This document shows, in pieces, positions 47,844 to 58,046 of a stretch of 64,000 nt of DNA. The translations under genes were made by a program, and so were the position numbers. The notes under the pieces were generated by a model, which saw only the letters and a program-made list of their open reading frames with translations, ran no database searches and was not told the origin of the DNA. Origin of the DNA: Rikenellaceae bacterium (GTDB lineage: Bacteria; Bacteroidota; Bacteroidia; Bacteroidales; Rikenellaceae); NCBI GenBank assembly GCA_015059845.1, contig SUZR01000003.1, forward strand, positions 1-64,000, given 5' to 3'. How positions within the stretch are numbered: the stretch's first letter is position 1; every line of letters starts with the position of its first letter.

Positions 47844-49688
47844 ATGGAAAATCTTAATGCGAAGGAGTTAAAAGATGTTGTAATCCGTTTCTCGGGCGAC
47901 TCGGGTGACGGTATGCAGCTCACAGGAACACTCTTCTCGAATACATCGGCTCTCGAGGGCAAGGGTATCTCTACCTTCCCCGACTACCCCGCCGAGATTC
48001 GCGCACCGCAAGGTACGGTAGCAGGAGTATCTGGTTTTCAAGTACACATCGGCTCTGGTGAGGTGACTAACCCGGGCGACTTCTGCGACGCGCTGGTGGC
48101 AATGAACCCCGCAGCGCTGAAGGCCAACCGCAAGTGGCTGAAGAAGGATGCTACAGTAATTATCGACGGCGACACCATCACCGAGGAGAACCTCAAGAAG
48201 GCTGGCTTTGCCACACTCGACCCCATCACGGAGCTGGAGCTGGAGGGATACAACATCGTAATCCCCGACATCACCTCTATGACACGTGCAGCGTTGGCTG
48301 ATATGGGGTTGGACAACAAGTCGGTTGTGAAGTGCAAGAATATGTTTGCGCTTGGCATCTGCTTCTACATCTACAACCAGAGCGAGGAGTATGCAAAGCG
48401 TTACATCGACTCTAAGTTTGCAAAGAAGAATCCTGCCGTGGCCGAGGCCAACAAGCGCGCCATCGATGCAGGCTACAACTACGCTGCAAATACACATCAG
48501 TTCGCAAATACATATCGCATTGCCGAGTCACCAAAGCAGAAGGGTACATACCGCTCAATCAACGGTAACGTAGCCACCGCGTGGGGATTCATCGCGGCGA
48601 GCGAGAAGTCGGGTCTTCCCCTCTTCTGTGGCTCATACCCCATCACCCCCGCAACGGTTATTCTGGAGGAGCTGGCAAAGCACAAGAACTTAGGTGTCAA
48701 GACCGTACAGGCCGAGGATGAGATTGCAGGTATCTGTACATCTATCGGTGCGGCCTATGCTGGTAACTTCGCTGTGACAACAACATCTGGTCCTGGTCTT
48801 TCGCTCAAGAGCGAGGCTATGGGTCTGGCCGTGATGGCTGAGCTGCCGCTGGTTGTGGTTGACGTTCAGCGTGGTGGCCCCTCAACGGGTCTGCCTACAA
48901 AGACCGAGCAGAGTGATTTGATGCAGGCTCTCTATGGTCGTAATGGCGAGTGCCCCGTGGTTGTTGTGGCGGCCTCTTCGCCCAGCGACTGCTTCCACTA
49001 CGCATTTATGGCCTCGAAGATTGCTATGGAGCATATGACTCCCGTAATTCTGCTGACCGATGGCTTCATAGCTAACGGCTCCGAGCCGTGGCGCATCCCC
49101 TCTATGGCCGACTACCCCGCAATCTGCCCGCCTATCGTTGATGCAGTTGCCGAGGGTGAGGAGTTCAAGCCCTACGCACGCGGTGAGAATCTGGCTCGCG
49201 GCTGGGCATTCCCCGGTAAGGCTGGCTTACAGCACCGTATCGGTGGCTTGGAGAAGGACCACCTGCGTGGTACAATCTCATACGACCCCGCAAACCATCA
49301 GGAGATGACTCGCACACGCGCCGCAAAGGTGGCAAAGGTTGCTGACGAGTTGCCTACGCCCGAGGTTATGGGCGCTGCGGATGCCGACGTATTGGTTATC
49401 GGCTGGGGTGGTACGAAGGGTCACCTGCAGACCGCCGTACGCGACTTGCAGGCAGAGGGCAAGAGCATTGCTCACCTCCACTTCAACTACCTTAATCCCC
49501 TGCCCTATGGCGTGGAGGAGCTCCTGAAGGGTCATAAGCACATCATCGTCTGTGAGCTTAACGAGGGTCAGTTTGCTGCGTACCTGCGTCAGACATTCCA
49601 GAACTACACATTCCTGCAGTACAACAAGACCGAGGGTCAGCCCTTTACCATTGTTGAGCTGAAAGAGAAATTCAATTCATTACTCTAA
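47844..49688 (+). CDS. korA: 2-oxoacid:acceptor oxidoreductase subunit alpha (gamma-alpha fusion)
   Basis: IRFSGDSGDGMQLTGTLF, YPITPATVILEEL, QAEDEIAGICTSIGAAYAG. Confidence 0.93.
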   Translation: MENLNAKELKDVVIRFSGDSGDGMQLTGTLFSNTSALEGKGISTFPDYPAEIRAPQGTVAGVSGFQVHIGSGEVTNPGDFCDALVAMNPAALKANRKWLKKDATVIIDGDTITEENLKKAGFATLDPITELELEGYNIVIPDITSMTRAALADMGLDNKSVVKCKNMFALGICFYIYNQSEEYAKRYIDSKFAKKNPAVAEANKRAIDAGYNYAANTHQFANTYRIAESPKQKGTYRSINGNVATAWGFIAASEKSGLPLFCGSYPITPATVILEELAKHKNLGVKTVQAEDEIAGICTSIGAAYAGNFAVTTTSGPGLSLKSEAMGLAVMAELPLVVVDVQRGGPSTGLPTKTEQSDLMQALYGRNGECPVVVVAASSPSDCFHYAFMASKIAMEHMTPVILLTDGFIANGSEPWRIPSMADYPAICPPIVDAVAEGEEFKPYARGENLARGWAFPGKAGLQHRIGGLEKDHLRGTISYDPANHQEMTRTRAAKVAKVADELPTPEVMGAADADVLVIGWGGTKGHLQTAVRDLQAEGKSIAHLHFNYLNPLPYGVEELLKGHKHIIVCELNEGQFAAYLRQTFQNYTFLQYNKTEGQPFTIVELKEKFNSLL

Positions 49689-49700
49689 AACACTTTGGCT

Positions 49701-50732
49701 ATGGCAGAATATAAATATACTCCTGCGGATTTCAAGAGCGACCAGCAAGTTAAGTGGTGCCCAGGCTGTGGCGACCACGCCATCCTGAATGCCGTACAGC
49801 GTGCTATGCCCGAGGTGGCAGATGCGTTGGATATTCCGCACAATAAGTTTACCTTCGTTTCGGGTATCGGTTGCTCGTCACGATTCATCTACTATATGAA
49901 AACCTTCGGTTTCCACACCATTCACGGCCGCGCAAATGCCGTGGCTACGGGAATCAAGGTTGCAAACCCCGACCTCTCGGTATGGGTATGTTCGGGCGAT
50001 GGCGACTCGCTGGCCATTGGTGGTAACCACTTTATCCACGCCATCCGTCGTAACATCGACCTCAATATGATTCTCTTCAACAACGAGATTTACGGTCTTA
50101 CAAAGGGTCAGTACTCGCCCACCACAAAGCTGGGTAAGATTACCAAGACCTCGCCCTATGGCACCGTGGAGAAGCCATTTAACCCCGGCGAGCTGGTGAT
50201 TGGCGCTAAGGGTACGTTCTTTGCCCGCACCATTGACGCGGAGGTTATGCTCACCAAGGATTGTCTGGTAGCGGCCGCAAAACATAAGGGTATGGCCGTT
50301 GTAGAGGCGCTGGTGAACTGCGTTATCTTCAACGACAAGACACACGCCGCATTTGCCGCCGACAAGGCTACACGTACCGAGAATACCATCACGCTGCGTC
50401 ACGGAGAGAAGATGCTCTTCGGCAAAGCGATGAACAAGGGACTTGTATTTGAGAATATGCGCCTGAAGGTTGTTACCGTAGGCGAGGATGGCTACACCGA
50501 GGCGGATGTACTCACGCACGATGCACACTGCGAGGATACCACGCTGCACTCGATGCTGGCGGCAATGAAGTGGCCCGAGTACCCCGTAGCTGTGGGTGTA
50601 ATACGCGACGTGGAGGATGCGAACATCTACGATCAGAGGGTTGAGCAGCAGGTTGCTGAGGTGAAGGCCTCATCGAAGATTTGCTGCGTAGATGATTTGC
50701 TCCGCTCAGGCGAGACGTGGGAGATAAAGTAA
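49701..50732 (+). CDS. korB: 2-oxoacid:ferredoxin oxidoreductase subunit beta
   Basis: KWCPGCGDHAILNAVQ, GDGDSLAIGGNH; ATG at 49701 (track start 49695 is TTG). Confidence 0.94.
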   Translation: MAEYKYTPADFKSDQQVKWCPGCGDHAILNAVQRAMPEVADALDIPHNKFTFVSGIGCSSRFIYYMKTFGFHTIHGRANAVATGIKVANPDLSVWVCSGDGDSLAIGGNHFIHAIRRNIDLNMILFNNEIYGLTKGQYSPTTKLGKITKTSPYGTVEKPFNPGELVIGAKGTFFARTIDAEVMLTKDCLVAAAKHKGMAVVEALVNCVIFNDKTHAAFAADKATRTENTITLRHGEKMLFGKAMNKGLVFENMRLKVVTVGEDGYTEADVLTHDAHCEDTTLHSMLAAMKWPEYPVAVGVIRDVEDANIYDQRVEQQVAEVKASSKICCVDDLLRSGETWEIK

Positions 50733-50760
50733 ATCTATTGGAGCTTACGCTCAATTCATA

Positions 50761-50797
50761 AAAAAAGGTGCTACGGAAATCCGTAGCACCTTTTTTT
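50761..50797. terminator. Strong bidirectional terminator
   Basis: aaaaaaggtgctacgg-aaat-ccgtagcaccttttttt. Confidence 0.92.
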
Positions 50798-50811
50798 ATA
50801 ATACCTCTCTT

Positions 50812-52299
50812 CTACCTAAGTTGCATAACCTCCTTGATACCCAGCGTATCATACATCTGCTGCAACTCCTCCTCATTGCGGTCCGAGACAACCAGCAGGC
50901 GGTCGCCAACGGCCAGCTCGGTACTGCCGCGCGGCACGAAGTAGTTGCCATCGCGCGAAATCATCACAACCAATGTATTATCGGCAATATCTATATCACG
51001 CAGCGTGTTACCTCCGCTGAGCATCGAGTCCGTTACACTTATCTCCGAGAAGTTGCTCTTGATGGAGTCGGGAATACCCACCTTAAAGAGCGGCTCCTTC
51101 TCCTCAAAAGCCAATCCCAGCCAGTTGGCCATACCGCTGACAGTTGTACCCTGCACCAGTAGCGATATAAGCGTACCCATAAAGACAACGTTAAAGATAA
51201 GTCGTCCATCACCTACGCCCTCCACGATAGGATAGGTAGCGAAGATGATAGGCACAGCTCCACGCAATCCCACCCACGAGATATAGAATCGGGCCTTAGT
51301 CGAGAAACGCCTAAAGGGTGCAAGTGCCAGAAAGACCGACACGGGACGAGCCACAAGAATCATAAAGGCTCCCACGGCTCCGCCCAACAGCAGCACCTCG
51401 GGCTGCAACAGCTCGCGCGTATTAACCAGAAGACCTATGACGAGGAACATAACAATCTGCGCCAGCCACGTGAAGCCATCAAAGAAGGTCACAAGGTTTC
51501 CGCGGTGCGCAATCTTGTAGTTACCCACAACAAGGCCTGTGATATATACAGCCAGATAACCATTACCCCACAGTAGCGTGGTGAAGGAGAACGAGAAGAA
51601 TACGAAGGCCAGCAACAGAACAGAGTAGAGCGACGCATTATTCTTGATATTGATACGATTTATGGTGAAAACCGCCAGGCGGCCTATACCATATCCCAAA
51701 GTACAACCGACCAACATCTGAACAATGAATTGCAACACACTCTCGCCCCAGCCGGCACCCATACCCTCGTTCATCACCACCGACACCATCAGCACGGTAA
51801 GCATATAGGCCATCGGGTCGTTACTACCACTCTCCAGCTCAAGCAACGGACGCAGATTCTGACGCAGTCCCTGCTTCTTGGTTCTGAGTATCGAGAAGAC
51901 CGACGCAGAGTCGGTAGAGGCCATTGTTGATGCCAACAAAAGAGCCACGGGGAACGACAGAGCCAAGCCAACCCATCCTGAGAAGAAGTAGATAAACACT
52001 CCGCACAGCAGGGCCGTCATAGCCACACCCACGGTAGCCAAGACTACACCCGGGCCAAGTATAGGTTTTATCTCGGAAAACTTAGTATCCATACCTCCCG
52101 AAAAGAGGATAATACACAGCGCCAGCATACCGATGAACTGGGTGAACTCGAATGACTCGAAGCTGATAAACTTCAGTCCAAAGACCATACCGACACCCAA
52201 GAACAGCAGCAACGCTGGAGCACCAAAACGATATGCCACCTTACCAGCCACCACGGCCACAAAGAGCAACATCGCCCAAACCAATAAAATATTCTCCAT
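50812..52299 (-). CDS. Potassium/proton antiporter (CvrA/NhaP2-like, CPA1 + TrkA-C)
   Basis: LFSGGMDTKFSEIKPILGPGVVLATVGV, TMASTDSASVFSIL, C-terminal DRLLVVSDRNEEELQQM. Confidence 0.88.
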   Translation of the reverse strand: MENILLVWAMLLFVAVVAGKVAYRFGAPALLLFLGVGMVFGLKFISFESFEFTQFIGMLALCIILFSGGMDTKFSEIKPILGPGVVLATVGVAMTALLCGVFIYFFSGWVGLALSFPVALLLASTMASTDSASVFSILRTKKQGLRQNLRPLLELESGSNDPMAYMLTVLMVSVVMNEGMGAGWGESVLQFIVQMLVGCTLGYGIGRLAVFTINRINIKNNASLYSVLLLAFVFFSFSFTTLLWGNGYLAVYITGLVVGNYKIAHRGNLVTFFDGFTWLAQIVMFLVIGLLVNTRELLQPEVLLLGGAVGAFMILVARPVSVFLALAPFRRFSTKARFYISWVGLRGAVPIIFATYPIVEGVGDGRLIFNVVFMGTLISLLVQGTTVSGMANWLGLAFEEKEPLFKVGIPDSIKSNFSEISVTDSMLSGGNTLRDIDIADNTLVVMISRDGNYFVPRGSTELAVGDRLLVVSDRNEEELQQMYDTLGIKEVMQLR

Positions 52300-52352
52300 A
52301 TATAAACCTAATCTTTATTACCTAAAAATATCGTCCCCGCGACTCCTGCACA

Positions 52353-52853
52353 TTACTGCACAATCTTTACTTCATCAACCGGTCGCAACTCAAGGTCGAA
52401 GTACTCGAACACCTGCGCGGCACAGAATCCGCTGCGAGGTGATGAGTAGATAACCACCGTCACGGCAGATACCCCATCGTCGGGAAGCGAGCGCAAGGTA
52501 GTAAAATCTCCTTTACGCACCAAATCTCGGACGTGAGAACTGCGCTCTTTGACGAATTTAAGTTCCTCTTTTTTCAAAAAGCAACCATCTTGCACGTGCC
52601 ACGGACTATTGCTATTGCCGCTCAAACGCACAACACATATAACAACACCAACTGCAACAAACACCGCACCGAACAATACTACGGCCGACTTCAGGTTGGC
52701 ATACTCGGCCTCGGCAGGAATCATACTGTTCAAAACCAGCATAACCACACCCACAATCGCTACAAGCATCGGCACTGTCACCGGCTTGCGACGTGGTTGC
52801 ACAACGCCTCCAGGCAAGGCATACAACGCCTCGCACATATCATAATGTTTCAT
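52353..52853 (-). CDS. Hypothetical membrane protein
   Basis: 166 aa with two hydrophobic segments. Confidence 0.55.
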   Translation of the reverse strand: MKHYDMCEALYALPGGVVQPRRKPVTVPMLVAIVGVVMLVLNSMIPAEAEYANLKSAVVLFGAVFVAVGVVICVVRLSGNSNSPWHVQDGCFLKKEELKFVKERSSHVRDLVRKGDFTTLRSLPDDGVSAVTVVIYSSPRSGFCAAQVFEYFDLELRPVDEVKIVQ

Positions 52854-52951
52854 TTTTGTATTTTTACGAATAGACTTTTTTGAGGGCTCAGCCCTCGGTG
52901 GGGCAAGCGCCCCGATGGAGTGTATAACAAAAATGCTACCTTACTCCAAAG

Positions 52952-53069
52952 AAGTTGCATAGCAAGAGAGATTCTTATGCCCTCGCGCTCCGAGCAACCG
53001 CAGTTTACATACTGCAAATGAGGATTGAGAGCAGAAGAGAAACACCAAAATCGCCTTGCTATACAGCTT
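52952..53069. repeat. Intergenic TIR element, family 1, copy C (diverged)
   Basis: aagttgcatagcaag (52952-) vs cttgctatacagctt (53055-53069); GCAGTTTACATACTGCAAATGAGG core aligns with copy B at the same offset. Confidence 0.72.
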
Positions 53070-53152
53070 CTGTATTTCCCAAATTTACATACACTCACCC
53101 ACGCGACCATCGCTGACGGCCACGGGATGCATTTCCGCAATATGTCTATTGG

Positions 53153-53548
53153 CTAAATACGTAGTCGGCACAACGCATACAGATAGTAGGCCACGCGCAG
53201 TGACGACTTGAAAAGATTAAATTCAAATAATCGGGTTAAATGGCCTGCGTGACACTCTGGAATGGCCTGCAGCAGGCTCTTTGTGTGCGACTCGTGACGC
53301 GAACGCACATTGTTATTTAGTGAAGTTAGGTTGTTTTGTCCAACCGTAAAAGAGCTGCGAGAGGTGCGCAACAGCATATCGCTGTTATACTCTCTACTAC
53401 ATATCAGCTCCTCAACATAGCCATTGTCGATGCTCTCCGTCACCACATAATCGTGCGTATGAACACCTGCCGACGTCTGCCCATCATCGAGATGAGAGAG
53501 GCCGAAGAGCGCCACAAGCACAAAGAGTATGTAGTATAGTTGCTTCAC
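53153..53548 (-). CDS. Hypothetical small exported protein (GTG start)
   Basis: 131 aa, N-terminal hydrophobic segment MKQLYYILFVLVALFGLSHL. Confidence 0.5.
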   Translation of the reverse strand: MKQLYYILFVLVALFGLSHLDDGQTSAGVHTHDYVVTESIDNGYVEELICSREYNSDMLLRTSRSSFTVGQNNLTSLNNNVRSRHESHTKSLLQAIPECHAGHLTRLFEFNLFKSSLRVAYYLYALCRLRI

Positions 53549-53550
53549 CG

Positions 53551-54396
53551 CTATTGAGGTATAAATGTGTATGTTATGGTTCCGCTATGGCGTGCGGGAG
53601 CCGTATTGTCAATATTAAACAACGATGCACGTGCAGCCTTGAGTGCCTCCTCCCGCATACGCTCATCACCGCCCGAAACCACTCGTGCCGAGATAACCTC
53701 GCCACCATTGTTCAGCACAACGGCAACCTCCACCTGACCACCCGCCTCGCACTTATAGGCAGGAATCACCAAATCGCGCTTGGTACGCACGGGATCTTTG
53801 AACGAATATCGCACCGTCACGCCACCCTTATACTTCGCATCTTGACTCTTCGAGTTCTTACCCTGCTCGGAGGGTTTGTCGCGCTCAGCGTCAAGTATCG
53901 ACTGCGCCTCGGCCAGACCCGCCTCATAAGCGGCACGATTGGCAGCCATACCGGCCGCAATATCCTTTGCCGACTCGTTTATCTCCGAGGTGTTTGTGCC
54001 ACGGTCATCACGCAGATTCTCATTCAACAGCGCATCGTTCGACATACGGTTACGCACCGCCGACCAATCTATATCCTGCTGCTGTTTTAGCTCTATCTCA
54101 CGCTCCAGACGCTCTTTCTCGGCCTCCAGTTCGGCCAGGGTCTTCAAATCGACATATATGCCCTGCATATGGGGTCGTGAGCCGATAGCAATTTTCGAGG
54201 CGAAAAATATAATTCCGAGAATAAGATAGGCAATAACCATCACACTCAGACCCAAACGATGGTCATACGCCCACTCGCCGGCATCCTGCTTGCGGTCATC
54301 AAAGGGCAAGCGCATACGCGGACGTCGAGGACGCGGCTGTAGTCTATTTGGGACTTCAGCACCACTATTTGGTCTTTTTGGCTCGTTATTTGTCAT
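53551..54396 (-). CDS. TonB-like C-terminal domain protein with one TM
   Basis: TM segment GLSVMVIAYLILGIIFFASK, coiled coil, C-terminal GGQVEVAVVLNNGGEVISARVVSGGDERMREEALKAARASLF. Confidence 0.7.
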   Translation of the reverse strand: MTNNEPKRPNSGAEVPNRLQPRPRRPRMRLPFDDRKQDAGEWAYDHRLGLSVMVIAYLILGIIFFASKIAIGSRPHMQGIYVDLKTLAELEAEKERLEREIELKQQQDIDWSAVRNRMSNDALLNENLRDDRGTNTSEINESAKDIAAGMAANRAAYEAGLAEAQSILDAERDKPSEQGKNSKSQDAKYKGGVTVRYSFKDPVRTKRDLVIPAYKCEAGGQVEVAVVLNNGGEVISARVVSGGDERMREEALKAARASLFNIDNTAPARHSGTITYTFIPQ

Positions 54397-54455
54397 TTAG
54401 TATACTCCATTCTCATAAAACTAGTGCAAAAGTACGTTTTTTTTCGGAATTTTAG

Positions 54456-54463
54456 TATCTTTG
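54456..54463 (+). promoter_or_regulatory. -7 box TATCTTTG upstream of lpxC-fabZ
   Basis: TAnnTTTG match. Confidence 0.5.
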
Positions 54464-54526
54464 TGGAGTTTATTATCAGTCGCGGATAATAGTTTATTAG
54501 TAAATTACCAACAAACTTAATAGAAT

Positions 54527-55924
54527 ATGCAGACTAAACAACAGACCCTTGCTGCTCCGATTTCATTCTCGGGCAAGGGGTTACACACCGGAGTGACGGT
54601 AAATATGACGGTCAATCCGGCTGCTGATAATAATGGCATAGTTTTCCGCCGTATAGATTTGGAGGGTACACCTACCGTACCTGCACTTTGCGAATATGTT
54701 ACCGACACCTCACGTGGCACAACCATCGAGAAGGGCGCTGCAAAGGTAAGCACCATCGAACATATCATCTCGGCTCTCTGGACTATGGGCGTGGATAACG
54801 CTGTGATTGACATCGACGGCCCCGAGACCCCCATTATGGATGGCTCGGCACGCGAGTATGCCGACAAGATTCAAGAGGTAGGTCTCATAGAGCAGAAGGC
54901 TGCACGCAAGTACTACGAAGTAACCGAGAAGCAAGTATATACCATTCCCGACAAGGGCGTGGCAATCATCATCTACCCCGACGACGAGTTCACCGTATCG
55001 GTTCACGTTGACTACAACTCGAAGGTTGTCGGCAACCAGTACGCGACGCTCGATATGTTCAATGAGTACAAGGAGAATATCGCTCCCTGCCGTACATTTG
55101 TATTCCTGCACGAGCTGGAGCCGCTGCTCAAGATGAACCTCATCAAGGGCGGTGATCTGGACAACGCTATCGTGGTTGTTGAGAATCCCGTATCGGATGA
55201 GCAGCTAAACCACCTAAAGGAGATTTTCGGCAAGGACGATATCCGTGTTACGGGCGGTTATCTGAACAACCTGCAGCTGCGCGCCAGAAACGAGTTGGCC
55301 CGCCACAAGCTCCTGGACCTGCTCGGCGACTTTGCTCTCTTGGGTATGCGTATCAAGGGCCGCGTATGGGCATCACGTCCCGGCCACTATGCAAACACTG
55401 AGTTTATGAAGCAGCTCATCACCACCATCCGCCGCGATGGTGAGAAGCCTGCTTTCAAATACAACCCTGCGAAGAATCCTATCCTGGATGTTAACGATGT
55501 TCGCAAATTGCTCCCCCACCGCTATCCTTTCCTTTTGATAGACAAGGTGTTCCACTTGGACGACAAGTCTATTGGAGCTATTAAGAACATCACCGTAAAC
55601 GAGCCTCAGTTCACTGGCCACTTCCCCGAGGAGCCCGTTATGCCGGGCGTACTGCTTGTGGAGGCTATGGCACAGGCTGGAGGTGTTATCGTGCTGAAGA
55701 ATGTGGAGAATCCCGAGGAGTACTCAACATACTTCCTGCGCATAGATGGCGTTCGTTTCAAGCGCAAGGTTGTACCTGGAGATACCCTGCAAATCGAGGC
55801 TCACATCATCGAGCCTATACGCCGCGGTATCGCTTCAATTATCGGTAAGATATTTGTAGGCGGTCAATTGGCTTGCGAGGCAACTCTTATGGCACAGATT
55901 GTGAGAAATAAGAAACCTGAATAA
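54527..55924 (+). CDS. lpxC-fabZ: Bifunctional UDP-3-O-acyl-GlcNAc deacetylase / 3-hydroxyacyl-ACP dehydratase
   Basis: LpxC: SGKGLHTGVTV, LGDFALLGMRIKGRVWASRPGH; FabZ: LLPHRYPFLLIDKV, GHFPEEPVMPGVLLVEAMAQ. Confidence 0.95.
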   Translation: MQTKQQTLAAPISFSGKGLHTGVTVNMTVNPAADNNGIVFRRIDLEGTPTVPALCEYVTDTSRGTTIEKGAAKVSTIEHIISALWTMGVDNAVIDIDGPETPIMDGSAREYADKIQEVGLIEQKAARKYYEVTEKQVYTIPDKGVAIIIYPDDEFTVSVHVDYNSKVVGNQYATLDMFNEYKENIAPCRTFVFLHELEPLLKMNLIKGGDLDNAIVVVENPVSDEQLNHLKEIFGKDDIRVTGGYLNNLQLRARNELARHKLLDLLGDFALLGMRIKGRVWASRPGHYANTEFMKQLITTIRRDGEKPAFKYNPAKNPILDVNDVRKLLPHRYPFLLIDKVFHLDDKSIGAIKNITVNEPQFTGHFPEEPVMPGVLLVEAMAQAGGVIVLKNVENPEEYSTYFLRIDGVRFKRKVVPGDTLQIEAHIIEPIRRGIASIIGKIFVGGQLACEATLMAQIVRNKKPE

Positions 55925-55933
55925 AATATATTT

Positions 55934-56725
55934 ATGATTAGCAACTTGGCATACGTTCATCCCGACGCAAAGTTGGGCGAGAACGTTACTGTAGAACCTT
56001 TCGCATACATTGCAGGCGACGTTGAGATTGGCGACGGCTGCTGGATTGGCCCGTCGGCAGCGATTCACGACGGCGCACGTATTGGTAAGAATTGCAAGAT
56101 TCACTCGTTTGCATCGGTGGCCTGCACCCCGCAGGATTTGAAGTTCCGTGGCGAGAAGTCAACAGCCGTAATCGGTGACAACTGCGAGATTCGCGAGTGC
56201 GTAACCATCAGCCGTGGTACCGCATCAAAGGGCACCACCATCATCGGCTCAAACAACCTTATTATGGCCTATGCTCACGTGGCACACGACTGCGAGGTGG
56301 GCAGCAACTGCGTCATTGTAAATGGCGTATCGCTGGCTGGCGAGGTTGTGGTTGGCGACTGGGTAGTTATCGGCGGTCACACTGCCGTACACCAGTGGGT
56401 GCGTATCGGCGACCACGCAATGATTCAGGGTATGTCGGGCGTAACGAAGGATGTACCTCCCTACATCACCGCATCAAACGATGGTCACTATGCCGGCATC
56501 AACAAGATTGGACTTTCACGTCGTGGCTTTACCCACGAGCAGATTATGGCCATACACGATGTTTGCCGCATTATGTTCCAGAGTGACTTGAACTACATCA
56601 ACGCTTGCGATAAGGCTGAGGCCGAGTTGCCACAATCTCCCGAGCGCGACTACCTGATTGGCTTTGTCCGCTCATCTGAGCGCGGATGCATCAAGCCCTA
56701 TCAGAAGAAGGCTAAGGCAGAGTAA
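55934..56725 (+). CDS. lpxA: Acyl-ACP--UDP-GlcNAc O-acyltransferase
   Basis: Hexapeptide repeats, IHSFASVACTPQDLKFRGEKS. Confidence 0.95.
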   Translation: MISNLAYVHPDAKLGENVTVEPFAYIAGDVEIGDGCWIGPSAAIHDGARIGKNCKIHSFASVACTPQDLKFRGEKSTAVIGDNCEIRECVTISRGTASKGTTIIGSNNLIMAYAHVAHDCEVGSNCVIVNGVSLAGEVVVGDWVVIGGHTAVHQWVRIGDHAMIQGMSGVTKDVPPYITASNDGHYAGINKIGLSRRGFTHEQIMAIHDVCRIMFQSDLNYINACDKAEAELPQSPERDYLIGFVRSSERGCIKPYQKKAKAE

Positions 56726-56814
56726 TCAACTGATAATCAGTTAAAATATTTAGGCTGTCTGGCAATGTCGGACGGCCTTTTTTCATACAACCAAACTTAT
56801 AACCTTATAGACCT

Positions 56815-57720
56815 ATGAGAAAGATTATTTTTGCTATCGTTATGGCTTGCTTCATCGCCCCAGCCATAGCACAACAGACCTCACAGGAGGAGCAGATAAG
56901 AGCGTGGATGCGCAACCAGAGCCGCATCGAGGAGAAGACTATTCACAGCACGATTCTGGGCGCTGACCGCAACTATACGGTATATCTTCCTGCGGGTTAT
57001 GAGAGCCAGACCGACCGCACATATCCCGTGCTATACCTGCTTCACGGAATGAACGGCACAAACAAGGATTGGGCTGACCGTGGCCACCTGAAAGATGTTA
57101 TGGACCAGCTGCGTGCCGCAGGTGAGGTATGCGATATGATTGTTATCTCGCCCAATGCTGGAGGCCCTATCGGTGAGGGATATTGGAACGGATACTTCGA
57201 CACCGAGGGTTGGGCCTACGAGCGTTTCTTCTACGAGGAGTTCCTGCCGACTGTTGAGAAGCAGTATCGCATAAAGGCCGACAAGGCTCATCGCGCAATC
57301 GCCGGCCTGTCGATGGGTGGCGGTGGCTCTACATCATACGCACAGCGTCACGCCGATATGTTCTGCGCTTGCTACGCAATGAGCGCTCTGATGCACCTGC
57401 CTGCACCTCGTGAGGCTGCGCCCAAGAATGACAAGGATAAGATGTGGCACCTGACATACACGGCCAACAAATACAGCTGCGTAGAGTATGTAAAGAGTGC
57501 TGACGAGGCGACAAAGCAGGCACTGCGCACCGTGGCGTGGTATGTAGATTGTGGTGATGATGACTTCCTTTTCGACTGTAATATGGATTTCATCGCTGAG
57601 ATGCGCAAGGCGGGTGTGCCCTACCAACTTAGAGTACGTGATGGCGCACACACGTGGGAGTACTGGCACTCGGCTCTCTATGAGGCATTGCCTTTCGTTA
57701 CGCGAGTTTTCGAGAAGTAG
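56815..57720 (+). CDS. Exported alpha/beta-hydrolase esterase (esterase D/feruloyl esterase-like)
   Basis: Signal peptide, YPVLYLLHGMNGTNKDW, AGLSMGGGGS nucleophile, DGAHTWEYWHSAL. Confidence 0.88.
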   Translation: MRKIIFAIVMACFIAPAIAQQTSQEEQIRAWMRNQSRIEEKTIHSTILGADRNYTVYLPAGYESQTDRTYPVLYLLHGMNGTNKDWADRGHLKDVMDQLRAAGEVCDMIVISPNAGGPIGEGYWNGYFDTEGWAYERFFYEEFLPTVEKQYRIKADKAHRAIAGLSMGGGGSTSYAQRHADMFCACYAMSALMHLPAPREAAPKNDKDKMWHLTYTANKYSCVEYVKSADEATKQALRTVAWYVDCGDDDFLFDCNMDFIAEMRKAGVPYQLRVRDGAHTWEYWHSALYEALPFVTRVFEK

Positions 57721-57750
57721 ATACCTATATATAATATTTTAGGAAAAATG

Positions 57751-57781
57751 TTTGCATTGTAGTTTTTTTTCACTATTTTTG
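57751..57781 (+). promoter_or_regulatory. Promoter for the rimP-nusA-infB operon: -33 TTTG (57751) and -7 TATTTTTG (57774-57781)
   Basis: 19-bp spacer, matches the Bacteroidetes TTTG/TAnnTTTG architecture. Confidence 0.7.
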
Positions 57782-57813
57782 CAGCGTGAATAAAGGAGTA
57801 AGGGGACGAGTGA

Positions 57814-57961
57814 GTCCCCTTATTTCGTACAAGTGGGTCAACCGATTGGCTGAAGGCTAAGGAGTTGAAGGTTGAGAGGAGGTCCCTTATTTCGCACAAG
57901 TGGGTCAACTGATTGGCTGAAAGCTAAAGAGTTGAAGGTTGAGAGGAGGTCCCTTATTTCG
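57814..57961 (+). repeat. 67-bp tandem repeat (two full units plus edge) in the predicted rimP leader
   Basis: Units 57821-57887 and 57888-57954 are 63/67 identical (4 transitions); next TATTTCG at 57955. Confidence 0.92.
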
Positions 57962-58046
57962 TAGTATTATGTTAGCTTACAGCGCACAAGTGTTTCTTTT
58001 ATTAGTGTAAGTAAGCCCCTTTTAATAGAAAAATTTTGACCAAAAT

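Noticed and set aside
52850-53140. 96-aa minus ORF spanning repeat copy C
   Set aside because: Overlaps hairpins and the TIR element; not protein-like.
57814-57961. CRISPR array from repeated units
   Set aside because: Two contiguous 67-bp units with no spacers and no cas genes: tandem repeat, not CRISPR.
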